DNA from: Pseudoalteromonas luteoviolacea
GTDB taxonomy: Bacteria; Pseudomonadota; Gammaproteobacteria; Enterobacterales; Alteromonadaceae
Direction of reading: 5' to 3'
DNA length: 64,000 nucleotides
NCBI RefSeq assembly: GCF_001750165.1
Contig: NZ_CP015411.1
Coordinates: 1,082,001 to 1,146,000, forward strand
Positions 24,910-33,845 of this stretch are shown in pieces. Both the position numbers and the translations under genes were made by a program. The notes beneath the pieces were generated by a model. It saw nothing but the letters and a program-made list of their open reading frames with translations, ran no database searches and was not told where the DNA came from. Positions within the stretch are counted from its first letter, which is position 1, and every line of letters begins with the position of its first letter.

Positions 24910-26172
24910 TTACTGCTCCAATAGTGAATCGATAATATTGAGAGTGCGACTTATTGCACCTTGGTTTAGTGCTAGACAAGCATGTGCCTGTGCTCCAAGT
25001 AACTTGGTCGCTTTGGGGTCATGTAAATATTTGCTTACTTGCGCAAGTAACTCAGATTGATCCGCGCAAATCTGTGCGCCCTGTTGAGCGATGAGCTGCG
25101 GATAAATGTGGGAAAAGTTATAGGTACTAGGCCCACTTAATACACCGACTGAACTTGCAGCGGACTCCAAAGGATTATGACCACCTCTTTCAATTAAGCT
25201 CCCTCCTATAAAGGAAATCTGGGCACACCCATACAGAAACTTAAGCTCACCTAGGGTATCAGCAAGGAGTACTTGGCTGTTTGGGTTATATGGCCCACTG
25301 CGACGACTAAAACAAAGCCCGGCGTCACTTAACAAGTCAGCGACTGGCGAAAATTGCTCTGGGTGGCGTGGCGCGATAATCAATAAAGCGGTAGGTATCT
25401 TTTCTAATAACTTTTTGTGCACAGCGATGATTTGCTCATGCTCACCTGGGTGTGTCGAACCGGCTATCCAAATTGGACGCAGCCCCAACTGAGCGCTTAA
25501 ATCATGCATCTGTTGCATATCATGTGCGTCAAGTGTGACATCAAACTTAATTGACCCTGTTGTGGACACTCGTTGTGACGACAGGCCGAGCTCGACAAAT
25601 CTGTGTGCATCTTCTTCGTTATGGCTTGCAAGTACAGTGATGTTACTCATGATAAGTCGGGTTAAAGACGCGACTTTTTGATAGCCTCGATATGATTTCT
25701 CTGATAAACGAGCATTGACGACCGCAACCGGACAATGGTGTTTGTTGGCATAATAGAACAGGTTTGGCCATAGTTCAGTTTCTAACACAAGTAGCAACTT
25801 TGGTTTTAGAGTTTTTATAAATCGGTGAACTGCAAATCCAAAGTCAATTGGCAGGTAGCAGACATGGACTGAATCTTTGAATTGCTTAGTAATTTCATCA
25901 CGGCCAGTTGGTGTATTACACGTAACGATTATGGAATCATTTGGATGTTGTTCACGTACTTTTTTGATGAGCGGTGCAGCTGCGAGGACTTCGCCAACTG
26001 ATGCGCAATGAATGATAATGGCCTCTTTGGGCAGACGCGGGTCAATGGCTCCAAAACGTTCACCAAAATGCGCTCTGTAACCGAGGTTTTTCTTACCTCT
26101 GATCTGATACAAGTAGAACGCAATGAGGGGGGCGAGCAAAATTAAGGTGATGGAGTAAATAAGTCGAGTCAT
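24910..26172 (-). CDS. waaA: 3-deoxy-D-manno-octulosonic acid transferase WaaA (KdtA)
   Basis: Adds Kdo from CMP-Kdo to lipid IVA at the inner membrane. The 420-aa product begins with an N-terminal anchor (LIYSITLILLAPLIAFYLY). It carries GYRAHFGERFG, the donor-side IIHCASVGEVLAAAPLI, LLVLETELWPNLF, VVNARLSEKSYRGY, the Rossmann signature WIAGSTHPGEHE, IIAPRHPEQF and GGSLIERGGHNPLESAA, all family hallmarks. The frame is open 16 codons upstream, but the ATG at 26172 gives the family length. A Kdo kinase gene (kdkA) 3.7 kb downstream fits an enzyme adding a single Kdo, as in Haemophilus and Vibrio; this is inference. Confidence 0.96.
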   Translation of the reverse strand: MTRLIYSITLILLAPLIAFYLYQIRGKKNLGYRAHFGERFGAIDPRLPKEAIIIHCASVGEVLAAAPLIKKVREQHPNDSIIVTCNTPTGRDEITKQFKDSVHVCYLPIDFGFAVHRFIKTLKPKLLLVLETELWPNLFYYANKHHCPVAVVNARLSEKSYRGYQKVASLTRLIMSNITVLASHNEEDAHRFVELGLSSQRVSTTGSIKFDVTLDAHDMQQMHDLSAQLGLRPIWIAGSTHPGEHEQIIAVHKKLLEKIPTALLIIAPRHPEQFSPVADLLSDAGLCFSRRSGPYNPNSQVLLADTLGELKFLYGCAQISFIGGSLIERGGHNPLESAASSVGVLSGPSTYNFSHIYPQLIAQQGAQICADQSELLAQVSKYLHDPKATKLLGAQAHACLALNQGAISRTLNIIDSLLEQ

Positions 26173-26317
26173 AGTATCAGGGCAAAAATAAAAGCGTAGT
26201 TTAACGCGGTTGTTGCTCAATGGAAATTACCATAACAATTTTACACATATCGGAACGTGCTCAAAAGCACTAAATTTGCTAGTATGCTCGCCCCTGATTA
26301 TTTTTGAAAGAAATATA

Positions 26318-27757
26318 ATGTTGTCAATTTATAAGAAGTTGTTGTTTGCTGTTTCTTTACCTTTGTCTTTTGTCGCTCAATCGGCGTTTGCAATGCCGAC
26401 GGCTTATCTTCCGATTGGTAAAGATAATATTCTAGAGTATCAGATAGAAAAGATGTTCACGCTTACTGCGGTTACTCCAATGAGCAAGCCTTATAGAATT
26501 TCAGAAATTAACCAACACATTGTGAAACTTGGCAACATAGACCCTGCACTGCAAGCGAGCATTCGAGCTCGAATTGCACCCTACTTACAAACCGATGCAA
26601 TTACTCGTAGGGGAATAAAATTACGTGTGGACTCAGGTGAAGAGCAACAAATTGCCAATGACCGAGGTAATTATTCAAGCGAATATGCTGAAATTTCATT
26701 GGATGGTATTTATCGAGGTAGTGGTAGCTCTTTAGTTCAGTTTGGCGCTGAGTACCGCGTCGAAGCTGGAAGGTTAGTGCCTTACAATACTTTTTATGCA
26801 TTGGGTGGAGAGAATTTACAACTTAATATAGGTTATAAGGAACATTGGTTTTCTCCTTTTAAGCATTCAGCACAAGTCTATTCGACAAATGCTCAGGCTC
26901 CTCTGTCTGTCTCTTTGGGGCTAAACTCCCCACTTAAAAATTGGTGGAACTTTGATTTCGAGTTTTTCTATGCTGAATTAGAGCATGTTGAAAAAGGGAT
27001 CTCATATCAAAAAACAAGGCATGATGGCACGCCGAAGCTAGCGGGCACTCACTTGAGTTTTGAACCTCTCGAAAACTGGAAAATTGCCATTAACAGAATG
27101 ATGCAATTTGGTGGTGGACCGAGAAAAGCGTCAGGTAAAGATGTTTTGAAAGCGTTTTTTGATCCCGCTGGCAATGATAACAATGCACTAACTGGAGGCT
27201 CTGACAATGAATTAGGTGACCAATGGGCTACGGTGACTTCATCTTTCAAAACTGATTTTTATATGCCAATTGAGTGGTATGTTGAACATGGCGGTGAAGA
27301 CACAAGGGAACATAAAAATTATTTATTTGGTAACTCTGTAACGAATTATGGCTTTTATATTCCTGAAGTGACTAAAAACACCTCTTTACGTTATGAGTTT
27401 TCCGATATAAGTGAAATGTGGTACGTACATCACTTATATCCAGTTAAAGGCAATAGCATAAATAACTTCGTATTAGGGCACTTTGCAAGTAATCATAGAG
27501 TATTCAATACGACTGAACCGACGCAAAGTCAAGTGGTGGAAATTACCTATGCTGAAAGCTTTGATTCTTTGTGGCACTTAAAGTGGACTACAGTAGATAA
27601 TCAGGGTAATTCTAAATACGATTATAAAAAGCTAAATGAAATCCAGCTTACCAACTCTAGAAAAATCGATGACTATCAACTAGAAACAAGCCTAACAGTG
27701 GGTAAAGATGTGTTCGGAGAAAATTACACTTGGTTGTCAGTCAATGTATACTGGTAA
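26318..27757 (+). CDS. Wzi-family capsule/lipopolysaccharide assembly outer membrane protein
   Basis: Wzi-type proteins are outer membrane beta-barrels that help anchor capsular or O-antigen polysaccharide at the surface. The 479-aa protein from the ATG at 26318 has a signal peptide (ending SAFA before MPTAYLP). Typical blocks are QFGAEYRVEAGRL, NIGYKEHWFSPF, LSFEPLENWKIAINRMMQFGGG and WYVEHGGEDTREH. The C-terminus ends in an aromatic residue (NVYW), as expected for an outer membrane barrel. It is transcribed divergently from waaA and lies directly upstream of gmhA. No capsule synthesis genes are in this window, so its partner polysaccharide is unknown. Confidence 0.85.
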   Translation: MLSIYKKLLFAVSLPLSFVAQSAFAMPTAYLPIGKDNILEYQIEKMFTLTAVTPMSKPYRISEINQHIVKLGNIDPALQASIRARIAPYLQTDAITRRGIKLRVDSGEEQQIANDRGNYSSEYAEISLDGIYRGSGSSLVQFGAEYRVEAGRLVPYNTFYALGGENLQLNIGYKEHWFSPFKHSAQVYSTNAQAPLSVSLGLNSPLKNWWNFDFEFFYAELEHVEKGISYQKTRHDGTPKLAGTHLSFEPLENWKIAINRMMQFGGGPRKASGKDVLKAFFDPAGNDNNALTGGSDNELGDQWATVTSSFKTDFYMPIEWYVEHGGEDTREHKNYLFGNSVTNYGFYIPEVTKNTSLRYEFSDISEMWYVHHLYPVKGNSINNFVLGHFASNHRVFNTTEPTQSQVVEITYAESFDSLWHLKWTTVDNQGNSKYDYKKLNEIQLTNSRKIDDYQLETSLTVGKDVFGENYTWLSVNVYW

Positions 27758-27819
27758 TACACGGGTAATAATTAAGAATTAGCACTATTTTTGGGCTTGT
27801 AAGAAATTTAAGGTTCACT

Positions 27820-28413
27820 ATGTCAGTCAATGAACAAATTGCGAATAGCTACTTAGACAGCTTAGACCGCCATATGGCACTATTTACCAACATGGCAAAT
27901 TATCATAAAGAGTCGGTAGCACTTTTAGAAGCGTGTCAGAAAACGCTTGCTGCGGGCGGAAAGGTTATCTGGTTTGGTAACGGCGGTAGCGCCGCGGATG
28001 CACAGCATCTTGCTGCTGAGTTTGTTGTTCGATACAAATTAGAACGCGGACCTTTGGCATCCATTGCGTTGACAACAGATACATCGATTTTAACTGCGCA
28101 TAGTAATGACTACCATTTTAACACTGTCTTTGAAAGGCAGGTTCAGGCGCTGTGTAAACCAGAAGATCTGGTCATTGGGCTGACAACTTCTGGGACCAGT
28201 GAGAATATCAATTTAGCATTGGCTGCGGCTAATGAAATTGGTGCCTTCACCGTGGCATTAACTGGTCGTCAAGGCGGTGAAGTAAAAGACATCGCTAGAT
28301 TACCAATTATTATTAATTTTGACGAAACAGCCCGTATTCAAGAAGCACATATGTTTATTGGTCATTGGCTTTGCGAGGCTGTAGACCTTTCAATTGCGGA
28401 GCAAAGTAAATGA
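27820..28413 (+). CDS. gmhA: Phosphoheptose isomerase GmhA
   Basis: Converts sedoheptulose 7-phosphate to D-glycero-D-manno-heptose 7-phosphate, the first step to ADP-heptose. The 197-aa SIS-domain protein shows FGNGGSAADAQHLAAEF, the sugar-phosphate loop GLTTSGTSENIN, and the C-terminal metal/catalytic region RIQEAHMFIGHWLCEAVD. DiaA is a close paralogue, but the overlap of the stop codon with the hldE ATG and the heptose gene context make GmhA the better call. Confidence 0.92.
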   Translation: MSVNEQIANSYLDSLDRHMALFTNMANYHKESVALLEACQKTLAAGGKVIWFGNGGSAADAQHLAAEFVVRYKLERGPLASIALTTDTSILTAHSNDYHFNTVFERQVQALCKPEDLVIGLTTSGTSENINLALAAANEIGAFTVALTGRQGGEVKDIARLPIIINFDETARIQEAHMFIGHWLCEAVDLSIAEQSK

Positions 28414-29858
28414 ACTTAGCTGCTTTACAAAACCTTCATAACGCTAAAATTCTCGTTGTGGGTGATGTGATGCTAGATCGATACTGGCATGGGGATACTG
28501 GCAGGATCTCTCCTGAGGCACCTGTCCCAGTTGTAAAAGTCAGTAGCTTAGAAGATAAAGCGGGTGGTGCGGCCAATGTTGCGAAAAATATCGCACACTT
28601 GGATGGCAAAGTAGGTTTATTAGGCTTGATTGGTCAAGATGAAAACGGTCGAAAGCTTAATAGTATTTTAGAAGATGAGAGTATCGACTCTCAGCTTGTT
28701 AGTGTTGATACTTTGCCGACGATAGCCAAAATGCGTGTGATCAGCCGTCATCAGCAGGTCGTTAGGCTGGATATGGAAGAGCAGTTCTTACCTGAGCATA
28801 GCGCATTACTCACTGAGAAGTTAGAGGAAGTGATTGATGCATACGAGTATGTTTTGTTCTCTGATTACAATAAAGGTGCACTTGCCAATGTTAAAGCAAT
28901 GATTGACGTGGCAAAACAAGCTGGAAAAACGGTGCTGGTTGACCCTAAAATGAGCGACTTATCTGTTTATCGTGGCGCTGACTTTATTACGCCAAATCTC
29001 AATGAGTTTAAATTGGCAGGCGGGGATGCAAGCTCAGAGTTAGCATTGACAAACAGTGCAAGGCAGCTTATCGCTGATGCAGGCATTGGTGCGATGTTGT
29101 TGACGCGTTCTGAACAAGGCATGTCTTTGATTTCGGCTGATGATAAGCATGACTTCTCAGCACAGGTGCTTGAGGTGAGTGATGTAACAGGCGCTGGAGA
29201 TACCGTGATCGCCACATTGACTACGATGCTCGGCGCTGGGATGAATGCGAAAGATGCGGTAGAAATGGCAAATTTGGCAGCAGGTATTGTAGTTGGAAAG
29301 CTGGGCGCTGCAACAGTTTCTCCTGAGGAACTCAGTGCGAAGCTGAGTCAATACTTGAGGGAAACAGGCGAGCACTATCAAGCCCCATTTGAAGATGTAT
29401 TACAGCACATTTCGTTTGCTAAGCAAAATGGCGAGAAAATTGTGTTTACTAATGGATGCTTTGATATTTTACACGCAGGCCATGTGCGTTATTTAGCGCA
29501 AGCTAAAGCGATGGGAGACCGTTTAGTGGTTGGGTTAAATAATGATGAGTCGATTTCTCGCTTAAAAGGTGCGGACAGGCCAATTAACCCATTAAACGAG
29601 CGTGCGATGGTGATTTCAGCGTTGGCATCGGTTGATTGGGTTGTACCTTTTGGAAAAGAAGAAGAAGGCGACACACCTGCTAATTTAATCGCGACCATTA
29701 GCCCTGATGTGTTGGTTAAAGGGGGCGATTATAAGGTTGAAGAAATCGCTGGAGCTGATCACGTCTTAGCACAAGGTGGTCAGGTTGAGGTATTGTCTTT
29801 TCTAGACGGTTGCTCAACCTCGAATGTAATTAAGAAAGCGCGTTTAAGTAAGGGTTAA
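28410..29858 (+). CDS. hldE: Bifunctional heptose 7-phosphate kinase / heptose 1-phosphate adenylyltransferase HldE
   Basis: Makes ADP-D-glycero-D-manno-heptose in two non-consecutive steps, with GmhB acting between them. The 482-aa protein is a fusion of a ribokinase-family domain (about 1-320: VGDVMLDRYWHGDTGRISPEAPVPVV, GGAANVAKNIA, and VTGAGDTVIATL with the catalytic Asp) and a nucleotidyltransferase domain (about 340-482: FTNGCFDILHAGHVRYL with the HxGH motif, VGLNNDESISRLKG). The length equals E. coli HldE within a few residues. Its start overlaps the gmhA stop (ATGA). Confidence 0.97.
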   Translation: MNLAALQNLHNAKILVVGDVMLDRYWHGDTGRISPEAPVPVVKVSSLEDKAGGAANVAKNIAHLDGKVGLLGLIGQDENGRKLNSILEDESIDSQLVSVDTLPTIAKMRVISRHQQVVRLDMEEQFLPEHSALLTEKLEEVIDAYEYVLFSDYNKGALANVKAMIDVAKQAGKTVLVDPKMSDLSVYRGADFITPNLNEFKLAGGDASSELALTNSARQLIADAGIGAMLLTRSEQGMSLISADDKHDFSAQVLEVSDVTGAGDTVIATLTTMLGAGMNAKDAVEMANLAAGIVVGKLGAATVSPEELSAKLSQYLRETGEHYQAPFEDVLQHISFAKQNGEKIVFTNGCFDILHAGHVRYLAQAKAMGDRLVVGLNNDESISRLKGADRPINPLNERAMVISALASVDWVVPFGKEEEGDTPANLIATISPDVLVKGGDYKVEEIAGADHVLAQGGQVEVLSFLDGCSTSNVIKKARLSKG

Positions 29859-30580
29859 TTATTTAGACGTGCATGGTAGGCATTTATCAGGGTTTGCCAA
29901 TCTGCATCATCGAAAAAGAAAGTCGGCCATTTGCCGGCTTCTTTTTTAAATGAACGGGCTAATCTGTCGATATTAGCCTGTTGCCAAGAACTCTCGATAT
30001 GACGTATCTCACCCTTATCAAAGTCAATTAAGTTGACTTGACCTTGGTCGTCGAAAAGAATGTTATTGATATTGAGATCGTCATGATAGACACCTTTTCG
30101 GTGAAAATCCGCGATGGTATTACCTACAGCGATAAGCTCTTCTTTTGTAGCGCTGCTAAGTTTAAGTTTTTCACACAGACTTTGTGCACCAGGGATCGCC
30201 TGAGTTAATATATCTGCGCGGTAAATTCCATACGTCACCTTAACATAGGCTGCGATAGGTTCAGGCACTGGCAGTTCTAACTCTTTGAGTTCTGTGAGTA
30301 GTTTAAACTCTTTAAATACTCTGGTTTTTTCTAGGCCCAAAAATAGATACTGATCACTGAGTAGCTTGCCAATTAAGCCGCCTCTCCAATAGTGTTTTAA
30401 TACGGCTATATTATTATGTTGATATTGAATAAACCAAGCTGGAGCGCGGCCAAGCTTACTGTTAACGACCGCATCTTTTTGCCGCCAATGTTCGACATCA
30501 AACCAGTCGCGAGTAATGTTTAATACGCTGTTTTGTGGCATTAATATAAAATGATTACCGATGTTGTCTATTTTGAGCAT
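29855..30580 (-). CDS. kdkA: 3-deoxy-D-manno-octulosonic acid kinase KdkA
   Basis: Phosphorylates the single Kdo residue on Kdo-lipid IVA at the 4-position. The 241-aa protein has a small protein-kinase-like fold: basic N-terminal loop, YWRGGLIGKLLSDQYLFLG, the catalytic loop GVYHDDLNINNILFD (HDDLN with catalytic Asp and Asn), and the metal-binding DFDKG. It overlaps the convergent hldE by 4 bp. Together with the OpsX-like heptosyltransferase next door it defines a Haemophilus/Vibrio-style inner core. This is family knowledge combined with context. Confidence 0.9.
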   Translation of the reverse strand: MLKIDNIGNHFILMPQNSVLNITRDWFDVEHWRQKDAVVNSKLGRAPAWFIQYQHNNIAVLKHYWRGGLIGKLLSDQYLFLGLEKTRVFKEFKLLTELKELELPVPEPIAAYVKVTYGIYRADILTQAIPGAQSLCEKLKLSSATKEELIAVGNTIADFHRKGVYHDDLNINNILFDDQGQVNLIDFDKGEIRHIESSWQQANIDRLARSFKKEAGKWPTFFFDDADWQTLINAYHARLNN

Positions 30581-30708
30581 ATGTGGCTAGCAAAGAGGAA
30601 ATATGTCGCAAGTTTAGCGATTTTTTCTCAAGAGGGAAATGCACAAGTGTTGCAAATCGAGACGATTAATTTAAGATCATGCGTTCCTAAACTGATTGGA
30701 TAAGGCGA

Positions 30709-31752
30709 GTGTCAAAAACAATTTCTTCCATTTGTGTGCTTCGGCTATCAGCCATCGGTGATGTATGTCACGCCGTGTCAGCTGTCCAAGCAATTCAACG
30801 AGCACATCCTCAAGCGAAAATAACTTGGGTGATAGGTAAAGTAGAGGCGATGTTGTTGGCCGATTTACCTGGTGTTGAATTTGTGGTGTTTGATAAAAAA
30901 CGTGGCAAAGCGGCTTTTAAGGATCTTAGAGCGCATTTTAAGGGGGCACAATTTGATGTGCTATTGCATATGCAGGTTGCTTTTCGCTCTAATGTGGCAG
31001 CGATGTGTATTCCAGCGAAGGTAAAAATTGGTTTTGATAGTGCGCGTTCAAAAGAACTGCATTCGCTGGTCGTGAATCAACGTATTACTGGCCAAACCGA
31101 GCCGCATGTATTGGAAGGTTTTCATCATTTCGCTCAGGCAATTGGTACAGAGTCTCAATCGCCAACTTGGAAAATGCCCTACACCGCAGAGGATGAGGAG
31201 TTGGCAAGATCACTTTTACATGGTCTAGACCGTGTGTTTGTCATCTCACCTGCTGCAAGTAAACAGGAGCGAAATTGGTTGCCAGAGCGGTACGCTGCAC
31301 TTGCAGATTATGCGGCGGGACAGGGGTTTAATGTCGTTATAACTGGAGGCCCAACTGAGTTAGAAGCCAGTTTAAGTCAGGCTATCATCAAACAGGCTAA
31401 GTGTAATATTTTAAACCTAGTTGGCCAAACGGGATTAAAAACATTATTGTGTGTACTTAAAGAGGCTAAGCTGGTGCTTGCTCCAGATACAGGACCTGCA
31501 CATATGGCTGTGACAGTTGGTACACCTGTCATTGGTTTGTATGCACATTCAAACCCAAAACGAACAGGACCATACTTATATCAGCAATATGTTGTTGAGG
31601 TGTATCATCAAAATGTGCTTAAGCAAAAAGGCAAACCAGTCAGTGAGTTACCGTGGGGTACTCGTGTAAAAGGCGCGGATTTAATGGCACAAATTAGTGT
31701 TGATGATGTGACCGCGATGTTTGACAAAGTCGTTCAGCAAGAGAAATTATGA
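30709..31752 (+). CDS. Glycosyltransferase family 9 protein, OpsX-like heptosyltransferase I
   Basis: Likely transfers the first heptose to phosphorylated Kdo in the LPS inner core. The 347-aa GT9 enzyme has the N-terminal VLRLSAIGDVCHAVSAVQAI (acceptor-side loop with the catalytic Asp), FDVLLHMQVAFRSN, ISPAASKQERNW for ADP-heptose binding, and APDTGPAHMAVTVGTPVIGLYAHSNPKRTGPY. The start is a GTG at 30709, with AAGG closely upstream. OpsX rather than WaaC is preferred because kdkA is adjacent, as OpsX uses Kdo-phosphate as acceptor in Haemophilus. The exact acceptor is inference. It overlaps gmhB by 4 bp. Confidence 0.82.
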   Translation: MSKTISSICVLRLSAIGDVCHAVSAVQAIQRAHPQAKITWVIGKVEAMLLADLPGVEFVVFDKKRGKAAFKDLRAHFKGAQFDVLLHMQVAFRSNVAAMCIPAKVKIGFDSARSKELHSLVVNQRITGQTEPHVLEGFHHFAQAIGTESQSPTWKMPYTAEDEELARSLLHGLDRVFVISPAASKQERNWLPERYAALADYAAGQGFNVVITGGPTELEASLSQAIIKQAKCNILNLVGQTGLKTLLCVLKEAKLVLAPDTGPAHMAVTVGTPVIGLYAHSNPKRTGPYLYQQYVVEVYHQNVLKQKGKPVSELPWGTRVKGADLMAQISVDDVTAMFDKVVQQEKL

Positions 31753-32297
31753 AGTCTAAAGCAGTATTCTTAGATAGAGACGGTGTGATCAATCATGATC
31801 ATGCTTATGTGCATGCCATTGAGGACTTTGAGTTTATCGACGGCGTGTTTGAGGCGTGTCAATACTTTACAGAGTTAGGTTATAAGCTTGTTGTAGTGAC
31901 GAATCAATCAGGTATTGGTCGCGGATATTACGATGAAACTCAGTTCCAGCACTTAACGCAGTGGATGTGTGAGCAGTTTAATGGGCGTGGTATTGATATC
32001 GCGGGCGTTTATTTTTGCCCACATCACCCTAAAAAAGCATTACCGCAGTATTTGCGTGATTGCGATTGCCGAAAGCCAAAACCAGGTATGTTATTACAAG
32101 CAATTGAAGAGCATGATATTGATCCTACAAAAAGCATTATGGTTGGAGATAAAGCTTCCGATATGCAAGCCGCCAGTGCGGCAGGCGTAGCAACCAAAAT
32201 ACTAGTACGTTCAGGGCAAGAGTTCACCGTAGAGGATGAGTCACTTGCAGATTTTGTTTTTGAATCTCTGGCAGAGCTGGCACAAAAATTAGGTTAA
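31749..32297 (+). CDS. gmhB: D-glycero-beta-D-manno-heptose 1,7-bisphosphate 7-phosphatase GmhB
   Basis: Removes the 7-phosphate between the two HldE reactions. The 182-aa HAD-superfamily enzyme has motif I FLDRDGVINHD (nucleophile and acid Asp), motif II VVTNQSGIGRGYY, and a Cys/His zinc loop YFCPHHPKKALPQYLRDCDCRKPKPGM. Motif III/IV is MVGDKASDMQAASAAG. It overlaps the upstream glycosyltransferase start-stop. With gmhA and hldE it completes the ADP-heptose pathway apart from the epimerase hldD, which is not in the window. Confidence 0.95.
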   Translation: MKSKAVFLDRDGVINHDHAYVHAIEDFEFIDGVFEACQYFTELGYKLVVVTNQSGIGRGYYDETQFQHLTQWMCEQFNGRGIDIAGVYFCPHHPKKALPQYLRDCDCRKPKPGMLLQAIEEHDIDPTKSIMVGDKASDMQAASAAGVATKILVRSGQEFTVEDESLADFVFESLAELAQKLG

Positions 32298-32606
32298 CGC
32301 CCATTTAGCTTTACGCTCATAGAAAACAAGATAATCACAATTCGTGCATTTAGCTTGCGAACCTTTTAAAATATACTCAAGTAATTTAACTCATTCATAC
32401 AACAAGTGGGTAATTGGCTTGAGTATGACTTTTCATTTGGTGTGTACCCATTTAATTGATTTAGTCTGAGTTTCAACGTCTATATAATCGACACAGAATT
32501 GCATTGAGTTCAATAAACCATGCAGTATTTGAAGCGTCATAGTCGTGTGTTTACCTTAGAGCTAAGATTAGGCGTACACACTCCGTGCAACCAATGGAGA
32601 CTCTAC
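32298..32606. other. Spacer and probable promoter region upstream of kbl
   Basis: The 309-bp region has no gene that I can support, although the kbl frame is open leftward to 32520. A TATAAT at 32483-32488 with only a weak -35 (TTTAGT at 32460-32465) would give a leader of about 110 nt before the kbl ATG. In E. coli the kbl-tdh operon is Lrp-regulated; I cannot confirm an Lrp site here. Confidence 0.45.
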
Positions 32607-33803
32607 ATGAGATCAGCGGCATTCTACAGCCAACTTCAACAACAAATAGAAGAAGTGAAAGCTGAAGGCTTATATAAAAAAGAACGCATTATTACATCAC
32701 AACAGCAAGCGGAAATCGCTGTATCAACGGGTGAAAGCGTTATTAATTTCTGTGCAAACAACTACTTAGGCTTGGCTAATCACCCAGATCTGATTGCTGC
32801 TGCCCAAAGCGGTTTATCTGATCATGGCTTTGGCGTAGCATCTGTGCGCTTTATATGTGGTACTCAAGATATTCACAAGACTTTAGAAGAAAAAATCAGT
32901 GAGTTTTTGAAAACTGAAGATACGATTTTATACTCGTCATGCTTTGACGCGAATGCAGGTTTGTTTGAAACTATCCTTGGTCCAGAAGATGCGATTATTT
33001 CAGATTCACTGAACCATGCATCGATCATTGACGGGGTACGTTTATGTAAAGCTAAGCGCTTCCGTTACGCAAACAATGATATGGCTGATTTAGAGAAGCA
33101 GTTGATCGCAGCGACTGAAGCAGGCGCTAAAAATAAGTTAATTGCAACTGATGGCGTGTTTTCAATGGACGGTGTTATCTGTAACTTAGCTGCAGTGTGT
33201 GACTTAGCTGATAAGTACGATGCGCTTGTTATGGTCGATGACTCTCACGCAGTTGGCTTTGTTGGTGAGAATGGTGCAGGTACCGCTGAGTATTGTGGTG
33301 TAATGGACAGAGTTGACATTATCACAGGTACTCTTGGCAAAGCTTTAGGTGGTGCATCTGGTGGTTACACATCAGGTAAAAAAGAGATTGTAGAGTGGTT
33401 ACGTCAGCGCTCTCGTCCTTATTTATTCTCTAATTCATTAGCGCCATCAATTGTGACAGCATCAATCAAAGTACTTGATATGCTTAAAGACGGCAAAGCA
33501 TTGCGTGACCAACTGTGGGAAAACGCAGCTTACTTCCGTAATGAGATGGAAGCGGCAGGCTTTACGTGTGCTGGTAAGGATCATGCGATTATCCCAGTGA
33601 TGCTTGGTGATGCAAAAGTAGCAGCTGAAATGTCAGATAGATTGTTGGCTGAAGGTATCTATGTAATAGGCTTCTCATTCCCAGTAGTGCCAAAAGGTCA
33701 AGCTCGTATTCGTACGCAAATTTCAGCTGCACACACTAAAGAGCAACTAGATAAAGCAATCTCAGCATTTATCCGAATTGGTAAAGATTTAGGTGTGATT
33801 TAA
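32607..33803 (+). CDS. kbl: 2-amino-3-ketobutyrate CoA ligase (Kbl)
   Basis: Cleaves 2-amino-3-oxobutanoate with CoA to glycine and acetyl-CoA, the second step of threonine degradation. The 398-aa PLP enzyme of the alpha-oxoamine synthase family has FCANNYLGLANHPDL, FGVASVRFICGT, TDGVFSMDG, the cofactor-contact DDSHAVGF, and the PLP lysine in GTLGKALGGASGGY. The ATG at 32607 follows AATGGAGACTCTAC and gives exactly the E. coli length. tdh follows 42 bp downstream, the conserved kbl-tdh operon. Confidence 0.97.
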   Translation: MRSAAFYSQLQQQIEEVKAEGLYKKERIITSQQQAEIAVSTGESVINFCANNYLGLANHPDLIAAAQSGLSDHGFGVASVRFICGTQDIHKTLEEKISEFLKTEDTILYSSCFDANAGLFETILGPEDAIISDSLNHASIIDGVRLCKAKRFRYANNDMADLEKQLIAATEAGAKNKLIATDGVFSMDGVICNLAAVCDLADKYDALVMVDDSHAVGFVGENGAGTAEYCGVMDRVDIITGTLGKALGGASGGYTSGKKEIVEWLRQRSRPYLFSNSLAPSIVTASIKVLDMLKDGKALRDQLWENAAYFRNEMEAAGFTCAGKDHAIIPVMLGDAKVAAEMSDRLLAEGIYVIGFSFPVVPKGQARIRTQISAAHTKEQLDKAISAFIRIGKDLGVI

Positions 33804-33845
33804 TTGCTAGGTGCCAACGCACCTACTTTCTAACGAGTGAATATT

